64,000 nucleotides of DNA from Sphingobacteriales bacterium (GCA_004144185.1 SEFP01000001.1:682001-746000); one strand, 5' to 3'. Counted from the first letter of the stretch, positions 28,483 to 37,548 are shown. Notes: generated by a model not told the origin, from the sequence alone. Program-made: numbers and translations.

Positions 28483-29487
28483 TTATTCTGAGCTGGCAAC
28501 TGTCGTTCCGGATTCCACCACTACCTTATTGTGCACCAGCCAGTCCTGAGCGCGGCCCAGAAACATTTTGATGTAGTTGGCGGATAGAAACCGGTTTCCG
28601 AAACTGTCGTACCGCTCGGTCTGAACGCCTAAATAGTAGATCCAGACTGCCAGTCCAGCCAGCGGAATCAGTTTCAGTTCTTCATCAGAAACCGGCATAA
28701 CAGAACAGTATCCTTCAATAAAGTGTTGCTTTTTCTTTTCATAGATAGTTTTGTCACTTTCGATCTGGTACAACTGCATGCAGTAGTAGCCGAGATCAAG
28801 CACCAGTAGCCCAGTACCGCAATTATCAAAGTCAAAAAGCGTTACCGTACCATCGGTATGGATGCTCATGTTGTCATACCAGATATCCAGATGCACGATT
28901 CCGGTACGAAGGGCCGGATTGCTAAAGGCTTTTTGCAGCATGGCTTCACAGGCCTTCATAAAGCTGAGTTCAGCCTTACAATTCCCAAAATGCTGCCTAA
29001 CCTGTGTGTAGGCCCATCCGGCAAGTACTTCAGCCGAATACCGGATGCGGGTCGTTTTCACAGCAGCCGTTGCGGCATGCAATTGGCCCATGAGTACCCC
29101 AATCGACCGGCTCATTTCAGGGGATAGGTACCGGATCTTGTCGCCTTCTGCAAACGAGAACAACACCAGAAGCCTGACGCCTTCCGGAGCCTGCACCTCC
29201 AATATAAACCGGCCGTCACGGTTGGCAACAGGATAGGAAACTGCAACGCCCTGCTCTTTTAAAAGCAACAGAAGCCGTACTTCTTCCGATACCTGCTTAA
29301 AAGTCCGGTGCTTCTGATTATAGACCCTTAACACAAAACGCCCCTCCTCCGCAGTAATCAGGTACGAGTCATTCATGTTGGTCTTGAGCAGGCGACAGGT
29401 TGCATTGCGAAAGCCGTACTGCGCTGCAACCCAAGAGGTTAGATGCTCAGGAGAAAGTACAGAGGTAATCACCGGGAACGTGTCCAT
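28483..29487 (-). CDS. Aminoglycoside phosphotransferase-fold kinase (homoserine kinase II-like)
   Basis: A 334-residue protein of the APH/choline kinase fold. The catalytic loop is HLDIWYDNM (about residues 212-220, HxDxxxxN) and the metal-binding aspartate lies in LFDFDNCG. NDSYLI and the FVLRVY strand with a lysine-poor ATP site resemble ThrB2/YihE-like kinases. ATG 29487 (MDTFPVI) is preferred; the frame runs 48 codons upstream without family signal. The substrate is unknown; small-molecule hydroxyls are likely. It is the leftmost gene of the island. Confidence 0.82.
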   Translation of the reverse strand: MDTFPVITSVLSPEHLTSWVAAQYGFRNATCRLLKTNMNDSYLITAEEGRFVLRVYNQKHRTFKQVSEEVRLLLLLKEQGVAVSYPVANRDGRFILEVQAPEGVRLLVLFSFAEGDKIRYLSPEMSRSIGVLMGQLHAATAAVKTTRIRYSAEVLAGWAYTQVRQHFGNCKAELSFMKACEAMLQKAFSNPALRTGIVHLDIWYDNMSIHTDGTVTLFDFDNCGTGLLVLDLGYYCMQLYQIESDKTIYEKKKQHFIEGYCSVMPVSDEELKLIPLAGLAVWIYYLGVQTERYDSFGNRFLSANYIKMFLGRAQDWLVHNKVVVESGTTVASSE

Positions 29488-29578
29488 CCTTATAAAATAG
29501 TTGAATTCTATACGGCCTACCGGCTGGAAATACTGATGTCCATCAATCCGGGCAGAAGAGCAATCCGGAAGCACGTGC

Positions 29579-30088
29579 CTAAGGGCTATCCAACAGGCTT
29601 TCAGACCGTAAGAGGAAGTGTGTTTTATCATTCTCCTTCGACTTGCGGATGTACTTAAGATAGCGACGGTTATCGTTCATTACTACACCGTAGATCTGTC
29701 CATACTCAAGATGGTCTTTCCATTCAATTATCCGAGCGAAAACAATACTTCCGGATTTGATCCGACTTTCCATACTATCTCCGAAAGTTGGAAATGAGAT
29801 ACAATGAGGGAAACCTTGAATTTTCATGGTATACACAGGTGCCTCCGAATTACCATTAGCAAAACCTACTCCGTCCCCCATAATGAAGTCATAGTCATAA
29901 TAAGGGACTTCATCTGCGTTTCCTGCAATGGGTTTAGCGGGTATAACTGCTCGATGAATTAGTCCCTGATGCTTGAGCCCGTCAGAAGTTTCATAGGATG
30001 ATTCCTTGATGTCATTTTTCTCTTCTACTGAGTTTCGAAACATCTCTCCAGTTCCTGTGTAAAGCCAGTTGAGATTTACGTTATACAT
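29579..30088 (-). pseudogene. Truncated S24 (LexA/CI-like) repressor
   Basis: The surviving part starts in the last helix of an HTH_3 domain (YNVNLNWLYTGTGEMF) and runs through a linker into an S24 peptidase domain with the catalytic Ser in FGDSM and a Lys in RYLKYIRK. Such proteins are prophage or mobile-element repressors that self-cleave. The DNA-binding helices are missing: at 30088 the frame abuts a chitinase fragment on the other strand. ATG 30088 could start a 169-residue remnant without a working HTH. A frame extending to 30211 is only antisense to the chitinase piece. Confidence 0.75.
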
Positions 30089-30373
30089 AGATGGCGGTAC
30101 CGGGGCCGAGGTCTGGTTCAGACTACCGGAAAAGCCAATTATACAACGGAGGGCAAAGCACTTGCACTGGATCTGGTGAATCATCCGGAGCTGTTGGAAC
30201 TTCCGGAACACGCAGTGAACTCTGCCGGCAACTTCTGGAAACGCAAAGGACTGAACGCTTTTGCCGATGCCAACGACATTGCAGGATCAACCAAAAGAAT
30301 CAACGGAGGCAGCTCACACTTGAAAGAGCGAAAGGGTTACTACCTCATAGGGATGGCCTACTTGGCGAAATAA
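30088..30373 (+). pseudogene. C-terminal fragment of a GH19 chitinase/endolysin
   Basis: Read in one frame from about 30088 the translation gives YRGRGLVQTTGKANY, ALALDLVNHPELL, FWKRKGLNAFADAND and STKRINGG, the ordered C-terminal half of GH19 chitinase-type lysins, and ends at TAA 30371. The catalytic N-terminal half and a start are missing. It meets the truncated S24 repressor head-to-head at 30088. Phage or tail-like element endolysins often use this domain, so this is probably prophage debris. Confidence 0.8.
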
Positions 30374-30407
30374 AAAAATCCGGAAGATAGTCTTCCGGAT
30401 TTTTTAT
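30373..30407. terminator. Bidirectional terminator
   Basis: AAATCCGGAAGA (30376-30387) pairs with TCTTCCGGATTT (30391-30402) around a 3-nt loop, with A and T tracts outside. It lies between the GH19 fragment and a convergent T9SS cargo gene. Confidence 0.8.
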
Positions 30408-30423
30408 TTAAAACCTATGGGCA

Positions 30424-31701
30424 CTATCGCTTCAACAGTTTGTAGGTTTCACCGGTGCTAGTTTGTACCAAGTAGATACCGCTAGCCCAAGTGCTTACAT
30501 CGATGCGGGTAGCGCCTGTACCTACAATCCCCTCAAACATTAGGCGTCCAATAGCGTCTACCACAGTGATTTTTCCTTTCAATGCTTGGTCAAGCGCGTG
30601 GAGGTCTACAGTCGTTACCGCCGGGCTTGGAGTAATAGACAACCCCTTTTGAGTGCTCCCAGAAGTACTGGTTCGAACTTGAGCAATCGGACTGTAGTGC
30701 ACATCCCCGTTAAGTTCGCGGATAGCCAACCGATACCAGGAAGTGCCTGCTAGCGGCGATCTGTCAACAAAGGAATAAATGCCTGTTTTGTTGCCAGCGT
30801 CTACTCCACCCAGGTAGATGAAAGATTGCGCATCGTTACTCCGCTCAATCTCATAGCGACGGATAGCTTCCTCACTTTTTGCTTGCCAATTTAAGGCTAC
30901 TGTTCCTGACTTCTCAGAAGCATTGAAGCTTAGTAACGATACCGGTAGCGAAGTGCTGGAGGTGAATAGGTAAGAAGTACCACTTGCCGGAAAGGTCGCA
31001 ATCAAATTATCTGGAGTGGTGCTGCTGGAAGTAGGAGGCGTACCCGGTGTGATTGACTGATAATCCGTAAGTGTTCTCACAATGCCGATAGATGCATCAA
31101 CAGGAGCGGTACCATTGCCGTACACAAATTGTACGGTATTGTTATTTTGATTGAGCCAGACCTGAAAGGTCTTGTCATATCCTCCGCTCGTGTTATAGGT
31201 GCGAACATTCCACTGGATAACCAGTTTTTGGTTGGGGGCAGTCCCTACCAGTTTATAACGCACATCCCCGTCTGCATCCGTAACTAAATCATCCCACAAC
31301 GGAGCAAAATAAGGATAGGTACTATCGGTTGTATAGGCAGCACCTGCAGAGCTTGGAAAAAATTCATTCCCATACTCTGCACTTGCAACGATACCAAGAC
31401 TTACAATGCCGTTGGAAGACGCCGAGAATTGAGTGTATGGAACGTTATTTCCAAACCGGAATGTAAATCCGATGTTAGTTAGCGGACTGACTTCATCATC
31501 CACATTGTCGCCGTGGAGGATAGTAGCGCCTGTGGTAAGGTTTTCCAATGCAACACCCGTGGAGTAGGTAAGGGTGTAGTTAGCTGCATTGCCGGCCTGT
31601 GCAGTGCTGGCAAGAAATACGGATGCGGCTACAAGTAAGCAGGCTTTGCGCAGAGAAGACAGAAATGTAATGCCTGTAGAGCGAGTAGTTGTTTTGCTCA
31701 T
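30424..31701 (-). CDS. T9SS cargo protein with type A sorting domain
   Basis: A 425-residue secreted protein. A signal peptide (SLRKACLLVAASVFLASTAQA) is followed by a beta-rich domain of about 240 residues (IGFTFRFGNNVPYTQFSASSNG, FAPLWDDL), then an FN3-like segment LPVSLLSFNASEKSGTVALNW, and a C-terminal sorting domain LSITPSPAVTTVDL...GIYLVQTSTGETYKLLKR. It should cross the outer membrane by T9SS and be released or anchored. The function is unknown. ATG 31701 (MSKTTTRS) is chosen; the frame continues to 31770 without support. Confidence 0.85.
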   Translation of the reverse strand: MSKTTTRSTGITFLSSLRKACLLVAASVFLASTAQAGNAANYTLTYSTGVALENLTTGATILHGDNVDDEVSPLTNIGFTFRFGNNVPYTQFSASSNGIVSLGIVASAEYGNEFFPSSAGAAYTTDSTYPYFAPLWDDLVTDADGDVRYKLVGTAPNQKLVIQWNVRTYNTSGGYDKTFQVWLNQNNNTVQFVYGNGTAPVDASIGIVRTLTDYQSITPGTPPTSSSTTPDNLIATFPASGTSYLFTSSTSLPVSLLSFNASEKSGTVALNWQAKSEEAIRRYEIERSNDAQSFIYLGGVDAGNKTGIYSFVDRSPLAGTSWYRLAIRELNGDVHYSPIAQVRTSTSGSTQKGLSITPSPAVTTVDLHALDQALKGKITVVDAIGRLMFEGIVGTGATRIDVSTWASGIYLVQTSTGETYKLLKR

Positions 31702-32026
31702 TTTGTTGGGGAGAAAAGGATTTAAAACCAGCGCCCAAGATAATCGAGCAATGTGTACTTTTCTAACCACAGAGAGTTGTTGGTTGTGATTGTCTGACTC
31801 TTATGTAATTTTTTGGAGAAAATCATAGACAGGATGACCTGCAAAAGTTGTTTTCCGGAATGAAAGCACTAGCAGTGGAACATGATCAGACCATTAATCG
31901 ATACGAGCTTTGGTGGCTTAATTATCTTGTTAAGAGAGTGCAAAATTAAGAAAAAGGTTTTCACATTGATTTAGCACTTTAGTTACAATTTTATATTGTC
32001 GTTTAAATCCAACGACCCTTTGCAGG
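31702..32026. other. Spacer with one copy of a relic coding repeat
   Basis: No intact gene is seen in these 325 bp. 31834-31909 translates on the plus strand as DDLQKLFSGMKALAVEHDQT...RYEL without a start and is a diverged duplicate of 33017-33094. The rest is AT-rich and should hold the promoter of the small exported protein. Confidence 0.65.
31834..31909 (+). repeat. Relic coding repeat, copy A (DLQKLF family)
   Basis: It encodes DDLQKLFSGMKALAVEHDQ and ends in NRYEL. It aligns along its length with copy B at 33017-33094. The parent gene is not recognised and no start codon is present. Confidence 0.6.
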
Positions 32027-32470
32027 ATGAAAAAATATCTACTTATTGTCCCGCTGTTAATCTGTGTTTTTTTATTAGCTACACAAACAGCTAACTGCCA
32101 AAACTTAACCGTTAAAAACTCCACCTCCTGCACTCTAGAAATGCAGCTTACCATTTGGCAAACTACAACCGGACAGCAAATTAATGGGTTACTGATACCG
32201 CCCGGAGGTTCAGCGACTTACCCCTTATTTGCAGTATTCCCAACAGCGGCTCCAGGCGCTTTTTGGGCCGGATTCAAAGCAATGAATCCGTGTTCTGCAC
32301 CCACTCCTGGCGTTCCTGGTGTTGACATCTTGGGAATTGAGCCTACTCAACCAAATGATGCTATGAGTGTAACCCCTTGTGTGTTTATGGGTAACACTCA
32401 AACGTGTAACAAAGTGCAAGCTACGTGGAATGACTTAGGTGGCGGCGATGTGTTGATTAGCCTCTTCTAA
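32027..32470 (+). CDS. Small exported protein, cysteine-containing
   Basis: A 147-residue protein with a signal peptide (MKKYLLIVPLLICVFLLATQTANCQ). The mature part of about 122 residues has four or five cysteines (STSCTLEM, MNPCSAP, VTPCVF, TQTCNK) that could pair outside the cytoplasm, and a Pro/Gly-rich middle. No family is recognised. A strong terminator follows, so it is a single-gene unit. AT-rich composition matches the island. Confidence 0.7.
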   Translation: MKKYLLIVPLLICVFLLATQTANCQNLTVKNSTSCTLEMQLTIWQTTTGQQINGLLIPPGGSATYPLFAVFPTAAPGAFWAGFKAMNPCSAPTPGVPGVDILGIEPTQPNDAMSVTPCVFMGNTQTCNKVQATWNDLGGGDVLISLF

Positions 32471-32490
32471 CTCTAGAATAGTTCCTTACT

Positions 32491-32533
32491 AAATACAAAG
32501 CGCCTAAAGAAATCCTTTAGGCGCTTTGTATTT
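32491..32533. terminator. Strong bidirectional terminator
   Basis: The perfect 19-bp stem AAATACAAAGCGCCTAAAG (32491-32509) / CTTTAGGCGCTTTGTATTT (32515-32533) has a 5-nt loop. Confidence 0.85.
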
Positions 32534-32614
32534 AAGGCAATCACACAAATTCAGATCAGAATAGTGAAGGGGGTTCAAACAAAATAGACTGTCTGTTATT
32601 GGATTACACATGGC

Positions 32615-32941
32615 TCAGAGTTCATGTACAGGAATTTGCACTTCTTTAGCTGAGAGGTATAGCTGCCTACACAGTTTATCCATCTCCCAGTCAGCTATAA
32701 AGTAGATCGCGCTGCTGTCCATCAATTCACTGAACAGCAGCTGCAGACGGTTGATCGGATCTGCTGAGTTGAAATTGCAGGCCAGTGCCAACTCCAGATA
32801 AGGCTCTGTATCCAAATCCTCGGCTGAATTGAAAATGTATGCATCCGAATGCTCCAGTTGCAGGCGCTGTTTTGCAGCTGCGAACTCATAAGATACCAGC
32901 TCCAGATCTCGATCAAGTGTTGGACCGGCGAGAAATATCTT
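32615..32941 (-). pseudogene. DUF4406 / nucleoside 2-deoxyribosyltransferase-like fragment without a start
   Basis: From 32941 the minus strand reads KIFLAGPTLDRDLELVSYEF, AYIFNSAEDLD, then LMDSSAIYFIADWEMDKLCR and ends at TGA 32615, about 108 residues. This follows the order of DUF4406-type proteins (phage- and island-borne, related in fold to nucleoside deoxyribosyltransferases). No ATG, GTG or TTG precedes KIFLAG in the expected place; the codon there is TCT after ACG. Either the start was mutated, making a pseudogene, or an unusual start is used. Confidence 0.55.
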
Positions 32942-33326
32942 AGACGTGCTTCCGGAAAATTAAGAAAAAGAAAGCATGCTCTGCCTGCTACAGTTGTGCT
33001 TCATCTCCAACAAAGACGACCTGCAGAAGCTGTTTTCAGAATGAGAGCAGCTTCTGCCAAACACACTGAAATTATAGCTCGGTATGAGAAGCTGGTAGAT
33101 TAAGCATAAGCCCGAGAATATAAAAATCATTCTAAACTTGGAATGGCTTTTAGTTAGGATAAATCCAACAAGAATGGTTTTCACAACGTTCATTGTACCT
33201 TCTTTTGAAAGAAAATGTTTCCTCTATTTGTATACTCTTCATACAACATGAAGGGGGTGGAGAAGCCGAATACCACGCACACATAGTAGGTAAAATCTTT
33301 TTTCTATTTAAAAGCCAAACTGGAAA
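32942..33326. other. Spacer with the second copy of the relic repeat
   Basis: There is no intact gene in these 385 bp. It contains relic copy B (33017-33094), one TTCCGGAA at 32950, and an AT-rich stretch that should include the promoter of the cargo gene at 33327. Confidence 0.65.
33017..33094 (+). repeat. Relic coding repeat, copy B (frameshifted)
   Basis: It encodes DDLQKLFS, then after a one-base loss relative to copy A continues in another frame as MRAASAKHTEIIARYEKLVD. It aligns with 31834-31909. Confidence 0.6.
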
Positions 33327-35219
33327 ATGAAAAAGTTTACGATTCTAGCAGGATTACTACTGACACTCGGTGCAGGTACCCTACGAGCCCAGACCCATGA
33401 GTTTACTTCTTACCTGCCTGGAGACAAGGAAGACTATCGGGGCTATTGCATCGAGCGCGCTGAGTTCGACAAAGGCAAGGGCTACCTGGTGGCCGGAAGC
33501 CGGACGGAGGGCGGAAAGAACACCACGGTGCAAGTGATGTCCATCATCGCCGGTAATGCATCCACTTCGCATCAGCAGGTCTTGTACCTCCCCCGTTATG
33601 ACGATGTGCGTGCCATTGCTATTACCATGGTCAAGCCTAATCTGGCCGCACTGCTGTTGCAGACATCGAGTGGAAAAGGCCTGACGCACCCGACGATCGT
33701 ACTGATCGACTGCCAGGACTTCAGCAACCTTCAGGTCTTGAACATCCGGGAGCTGGCCGATGGCGAGTTCAAATTCCCGACCAGCATTTGCGTATCAGGC
33801 GATAAGGACGTTCTATATGTGGCCGGCTACAGCTTGGACAACTTCAACCCAGATCTTGAAACTGCGAAGCGGGGCTTTGTAACGGCCGTGAGGGTCAAAG
33901 GCCTGGATGCTATTGCAACACGGCTGTACGATAGCCCGGATGCGCCCAATGGCAATAAGGATTACGACATGATACAGCGCGTCCGCTGGATCAACGACCG
34001 CCTCTATGCAATCGGCAGCGTGAACGGTGTTGAAAAGCAGTACAAGTCCAGCACGTCCCGGGGCTGGGTAGCCCAACTCGACGCAACGGACCTGCACATT
34101 AACCAGCAGTCTACATTCGGGAATGACGCTTGGGCTTATACCGGCGTTCAGGGCGTAGACTTGGTTCCAGACGTTCTAGAGCCGGGCTATTTTTATGTAG
34201 TCGGCAATGAATACTACTGGCACACCTGGTGTATCTCGCGGCTGCAGCCCAATCTGGAGATCGTATCCGGCGGCAGTGGGTTCAATAACACTATTTGGTA
34301 TGCGTATTCAGCCGACATCAAAGGTTCCGGTGTGGTAGCTCATAACGACGGCCGCCTCAGCGTGTACGGCACCATGCGGGCTAACCTGACGGTTCCGGCC
34401 AATGTGGCGCCGTTCAATAGTGGCGCCGTTCCCTTTGTCACAAGTTTCGATCCGGTTAACAGCTCGACGACCGGCTTCGGCTTTTCAAACCTGACCTGGT
34501 ATAACGAGGGAAATCTTACAACGACCCCCACGAACCTACAATCCCGCTATTCTCCTTTCTGGAAGCTCACTGGCGCCCTGTCGTACTGGGCCATTCCGGA
34601 CTTTACCGTACCGGCCGACCCCAGCCAGCCACAAAGCGACCTAGCTATGATAGGCCATGTGGGCTATACCGGGAGCTACCCCAATTACCAGCTGGCCCCG
34701 CGCCTAATTGAAAGCGACCCTAACGGATGGGTGGACAAGTGCGATGGATCGGTGGAAGTGACCAAAGAAACAGTGAAAGGCGTGCTGCCCCGCCTACTGC
34801 TCAAGGACAAGATCGATGTATCGGAAAAAATCGAAGAGCTCAAGATGTCTGATATCGGCTATGACTTCCCTTCCAGGGATCACAAGACGCAGAACTGCAC
34901 ACAAGACGGTTACTTCCGCCAGGCACAGCCAGCCGCAGTAGTTGTAACCGGCAACGGCAAGCTGGTATTCCAGTCTCTGGTTCCGAACCCGGCTACAGAC
35001 GCTGTAACCCTGAACTGGACTGGTGCGGTAGCAGCTGACGCTACACTACACTTGGAGATCGTCGACCTTATCGGCCGCAAGGTGGGCCACGGCTCGCTGC
35101 AGAACCGCAGTACCACTTCGGGTGTCTTTGCGCTGTCTCAGCTATCCCCAGGCATCTATGTAGCCAGCCTGTATGTCAACGGCACGTTTGCCGGTCAGCA
35201 GAAGCTCAGCATCCGGTAA
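33327..35219 (+). CDS. Large T9SS cargo protein
   Basis: A 630-residue secreted protein: signal peptide MKKFTILAGLLLTLGAGTLRAQ, about 510 residues of beta-propeller-like sequence (repeating strands such as DVLYVAGYS, DRLYAIGSVNG, YFYVVGNEYYW), and a C-terminal sorting domain from SLVPNPATDAVTLNW to SPGIYVASLYVNGTFAGQQKLSIR. The binding or enzymatic role is unknown. It has no TTCCGGAA over its 1.9 kb, unlike most chromosomal genes here. An in-frame leftover of another cargo domain follows the stop. Confidence 0.82.
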   Translation: MKKFTILAGLLLTLGAGTLRAQTHEFTSYLPGDKEDYRGYCIERAEFDKGKGYLVAGSRTEGGKNTTVQVMSIIAGNASTSHQQVLYLPRYDDVRAIAITMVKPNLAALLLQTSSGKGLTHPTIVLIDCQDFSNLQVLNIRELADGEFKFPTSICVSGDKDVLYVAGYSLDNFNPDLETAKRGFVTAVRVKGLDAIATRLYDSPDAPNGNKDYDMIQRVRWINDRLYAIGSVNGVEKQYKSSTSRGWVAQLDATDLHINQQSTFGNDAWAYTGVQGVDLVPDVLEPGYFYVVGNEYYWHTWCISRLQPNLEIVSGGSGFNNTIWYAYSADIKGSGVVAHNDGRLSVYGTMRANLTVPANVAPFNSGAVPFVTSFDPVNSSTTGFGFSNLTWYNEGNLTTTPTNLQSRYSPFWKLTGALSYWAIPDFTVPADPSQPQSDLAMIGHVGYTGSYPNYQLAPRLIESDPNGWVDKCDGSVEVTKETVKGVLPRLLLKDKIDVSEKIEELKMSDIGYDFPSRDHKTQNCTQDGYFRQAQPAAVVVTGNGKLVFQSLVPNPATDAVTLNWTGAVAADATLHLEIVDLIGRKVGHGSLQNRSTTSGVFALSQLSPGIYVASLYVNGTFAGQQKLSIR

Positions 35220-35606
35220 CGGAATCTATTCTTTACAGACTCCTTATCTATTGGCGCCGCCTTCACATTCACCGATCAGGCCGTTAGCGGTAGGGCTTAT
35301 TACCGGTTACGGATCACAGAACCCACCGGAACAGTGAACTATAGTCATATGGTAGTTGTAAAGCGCAGTCCTACACTACATGGCACCCTCACCGTCGCGC
35401 CACAGCCTATGAGCCACACATTCACCATACTCAGCACCGAAAAAATGCTGGAAGGTACCGAAGCTGTGGTGATAGATATGCAAGGCCGTGAGGTGAAGCG
35501 ATTGATCGTGCGTGATGGGCTGCAGGTAGAGGTCAAGGGTTGGCCGGTAGGAATGTACTTGCTACGGCTGGCTGATGGCAGCACCGTGCGGCTGGTGAAA
35601 AACTAA
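35220..35606 (+). pseudogene. Orphan C-terminal remnant of a second T9SS cargo
   Basis: Directly after the TAA of the preceding gene, and in the same frame, the sequence reads FTDSLSIGAAFTFTDQ, AYYRLRITEPTGTVNYSHMVVVKR, then LTVAPQPMSHTF and GMYLLRLADGSTVRLVKN. This is an FN3-like segment plus a complete T9SS sorting domain, like the end of the 30424 cargo. It has no start and no exported head, so it is a 5'-deleted cargo gene or a spare C-terminal module. Confidence 0.75.
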
Positions 35607-35621
35607 GTACTAATAGTGTGT

Positions 35622-35677
35622 GGAAATTAACAGAGCCAGAAAGTATCTTTCGATACTTTCTGGCTCTGTTAATTTCC
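35622..35677. terminator. Very long perfect hairpin terminator
   Basis: A 26-bp perfect stem (35622-35647 with 35652-35677) and a 4-nt loop, centred on AACAGAGCCAGAAAGTATC. A TTCCGGAA begins in the right flank at 35673. It ends the cargo remnant and could act on both strands. Confidence 0.8.
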
Positions 35678-35807
35678 GGAATGTGTAAACACGAAATTCA
35701 AAAGGCCAGATTTCGTGTTTCAGACTTAAAATTGATCTTTATTTTGAAACCATTACCCAACGGGTAGGGGAGTCTATTTTGTGAAATGTTATCTTGGGCA
35801 CTTTATT

Positions 35808-36133
35808 TTAAAGATCATGATGCGTCCTATGAGCTTGGCGAGAAGGTGTTTCCAATTTTACGAAGTACTTCTCGTTCCTGCTCCCTGATCTTTTCTTGGT
35901 GGCGCTTGGCATAATATCGAAGTGTCGTGCTAGTGTGGTCGTATGACCAGCAGCCAATGCCGCCAACGCGATGCCAGCTGTATCCACTACTTCATTGGCG
36001 TTGGAGTGTTTCAGACTGTACACATCCGCTGTGATACCAGCCATGTCCGGAAACGTATCCAGTTCCCAACAGTGTTTGATATTAAGCGCCCAGAACTGGG
36101 CCAGGCTGATGCTGGCTGGCCTAAAAATCTGAA
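35808..36133 (-). pseudogene. C-terminal relic of a tyrosine recombinase
   Basis: The minus-strand frame from a stop at about 36139 to 35808 reads ASISLAQFWALNIKH, MAGITADVYSLKHSNANEV, then LAALAAGHTTTLARHF. This matches the catalytic C-terminus of the intact integrase next door (ADFYSLKHTNMDEI, SSAAGHTSERTSRLY), but the final tyrosine is not in place and the N-terminal two thirds are missing. It shows that an older element occupied this site before the present integrase. Confidence 0.75.
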
Positions 36134-36207
36134 AAATCTAATAACCACAACAATTATTTTGGAGAAAAAGAAGGTAGAAAAGATTAAATAGAAAGACCTA
36201 AGTTTTT

Positions 36208-37548
36208 CTACTTTCCTGCGCGAAGCGGGTGAGCGCTGGCTGGAAGAGGGATGGCAATTCCCTTGGTGGGTGTGAACTCATTTTCGATCTCCTGCACAAT
36301 GCTGAGCTTGCGGTCCTGTTCACGCTGAGCGTATAACCTCGAAGTACGTTCGCTGGTATGCCCGGCAGCACTGGAGGCATATTTAATCCCCCGGGCCGCT
36401 GCAATCTCATCCATATTGGTATGTTTCAGGCTGTAGAAGTCGGCCTCCACCTTACTGTCCAACTGGGGTATCCTATTGGGTCTAATGCCCTTGCCACGCG
36501 TTTTCTTTTTGCCTTTTACGTGTTTAGCCCAGCGCCGGCTGATCTGAGCAGCTGCGATCGACTTATCACCTGGTATCAATCCCTTCGCAAAAACGTACTG
36601 CTCAGCCTCACAATGAATCATTGCAGCTTCCCAGTAAGGCAGGGCAATATTTTTGATTACACGCTGCTCCCTGATGATCCTGTTGCCTTTGATGACTGTC
36701 ACCCAAAACCTTTGTGCAGTGAGGTCTACATCTTTCCCCTGAACACGCATGAGCTCCGTTTCGCGGGAGGAGCTGTGAAAGAAGATCTGCATGAACCGTA
36801 GGAATTCCGGATAGTGCTCATCCAAGAAAACCGCAATCTTCAGCCGTTCTGCCGGAGTTAGTTCCTTCCGGTTTTCGCGCTGCGGAACAACCTCACGATC
36901 GATATCTTGGATGATGTTGCTTTTTACAGCCTCAACCCGCCGCAGCTTTTTGAATATGACTGAAAGGTTTGCACGGTACTTATTGAATCGAGCCGGTGAC
37001 CAGCGTGGGTTATCCTTCTCGCATTGGTCCATACATATGATGATGTGACGTCGCTCGACATCAGCAATACGCATCTGATCCAGTCCCAGTTTCGAAGCAG
37101 ATTGGATGATCCCTTTGAGTGTGACCCCGATATCGCTGGCCGTAGACGGGACGATACGCCTTTTAATATTTCGTTCTCCGCTCAGCCTGTCCAGCCCTTC
37201 ACTGAGGGCTTCCGGAAAAGAAAGGTCCGGACTGATGATATAATTTACGGACGCTACATCCAGGGCCATGTATTCACCAGTATGGGGATTGTACCCCTCC
37301 ACCAGCATCTTTCTGGTCTCGATCAGAAGCCGGGCGGTCACAGCCTGCCGGGCTGATAGTGTTTTCTGATCGTGGATAAACTTTCGGACCGGCACCAGTT
37401 TGCCTTTCGGGTACTTGTCCTTATACCGTGGATCATAGAACCGGTACCAGATCTGCCAGTCCTTTTTGATTGAAGCATTCGCACGCTGCCAGCTTGCAGG
37501 CGTCACTTTGGGCTCTGTGGCCCGGCATCCTTGTCTGAGGGGGATCAT
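36208..37548 (-). CDS. Tyrosine recombinase / phage-type integrase
   Basis: A 446-residue site-specific recombinase. An N-terminal SAM-like arm (about residues 110-230) precedes the catalytic domain with Arg262 (HSSSRETELMRV), His376 in YSLKHTNMDE, His397 in SAAGHTSE and the nucleophile Tyr406 (TSRLYAQ). The usual HxxR box is KHTNM, lacking Arg, as in a branch of Bacteroidota integrases. ATG 37548 is preferred; GTG 37578 would add ten residues. It lies about 150 bp from the 3' end of tRNA-Phe, the expected position for an island integrase. Confidence 0.88.
   Translation of the reverse strand: MIPLRQGCRATEPKVTPASWQRANASIKKDWQIWYRFYDPRYKDKYPKGKLVPVRKFIHDQKTLSARQAVTARLLIETRKMLVEGYNPHTGEYMALDVASVNYIISPDLSFPEALSEGLDRLSGERNIKRRIVPSTASDIGVTLKGIIQSASKLGLDQMRIADVERRHIIICMDQCEKDNPRWSPARFNKYRANLSVIFKKLRRVEAVKSNIIQDIDREVVPQRENRKELTPAERLKIAVFLDEHYPEFLRFMQIFFHSSSRETELMRVQGKDVDLTAQRFWVTVIKGNRIIREQRVIKNIALPYWEAAMIHCEAEQYVFAKGLIPGDKSIAAAQISRRWAKHVKGKKKTRGKGIRPNRIPQLDSKVEADFYSLKHTNMDEIAAARGIKYASSAAGHTSERTSRLYAQREQDRKLSIVQEIENEFTPTKGIAIPLPASAHPLRAGK

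Noticed and set aside
28483-28549. A duplicated tRNA 3' end as the left attachment site
   Set aside because: I searched the stretch from 28 to 36 kb by eye for the tRNA-Phe T-arm and acceptor sequence and found no convincing copy.
36358-36801. A plus-strand frame opposite the integrase
   Set aside because: It is antisense to the catalytic domain of the recombinase and has no recognisable features.
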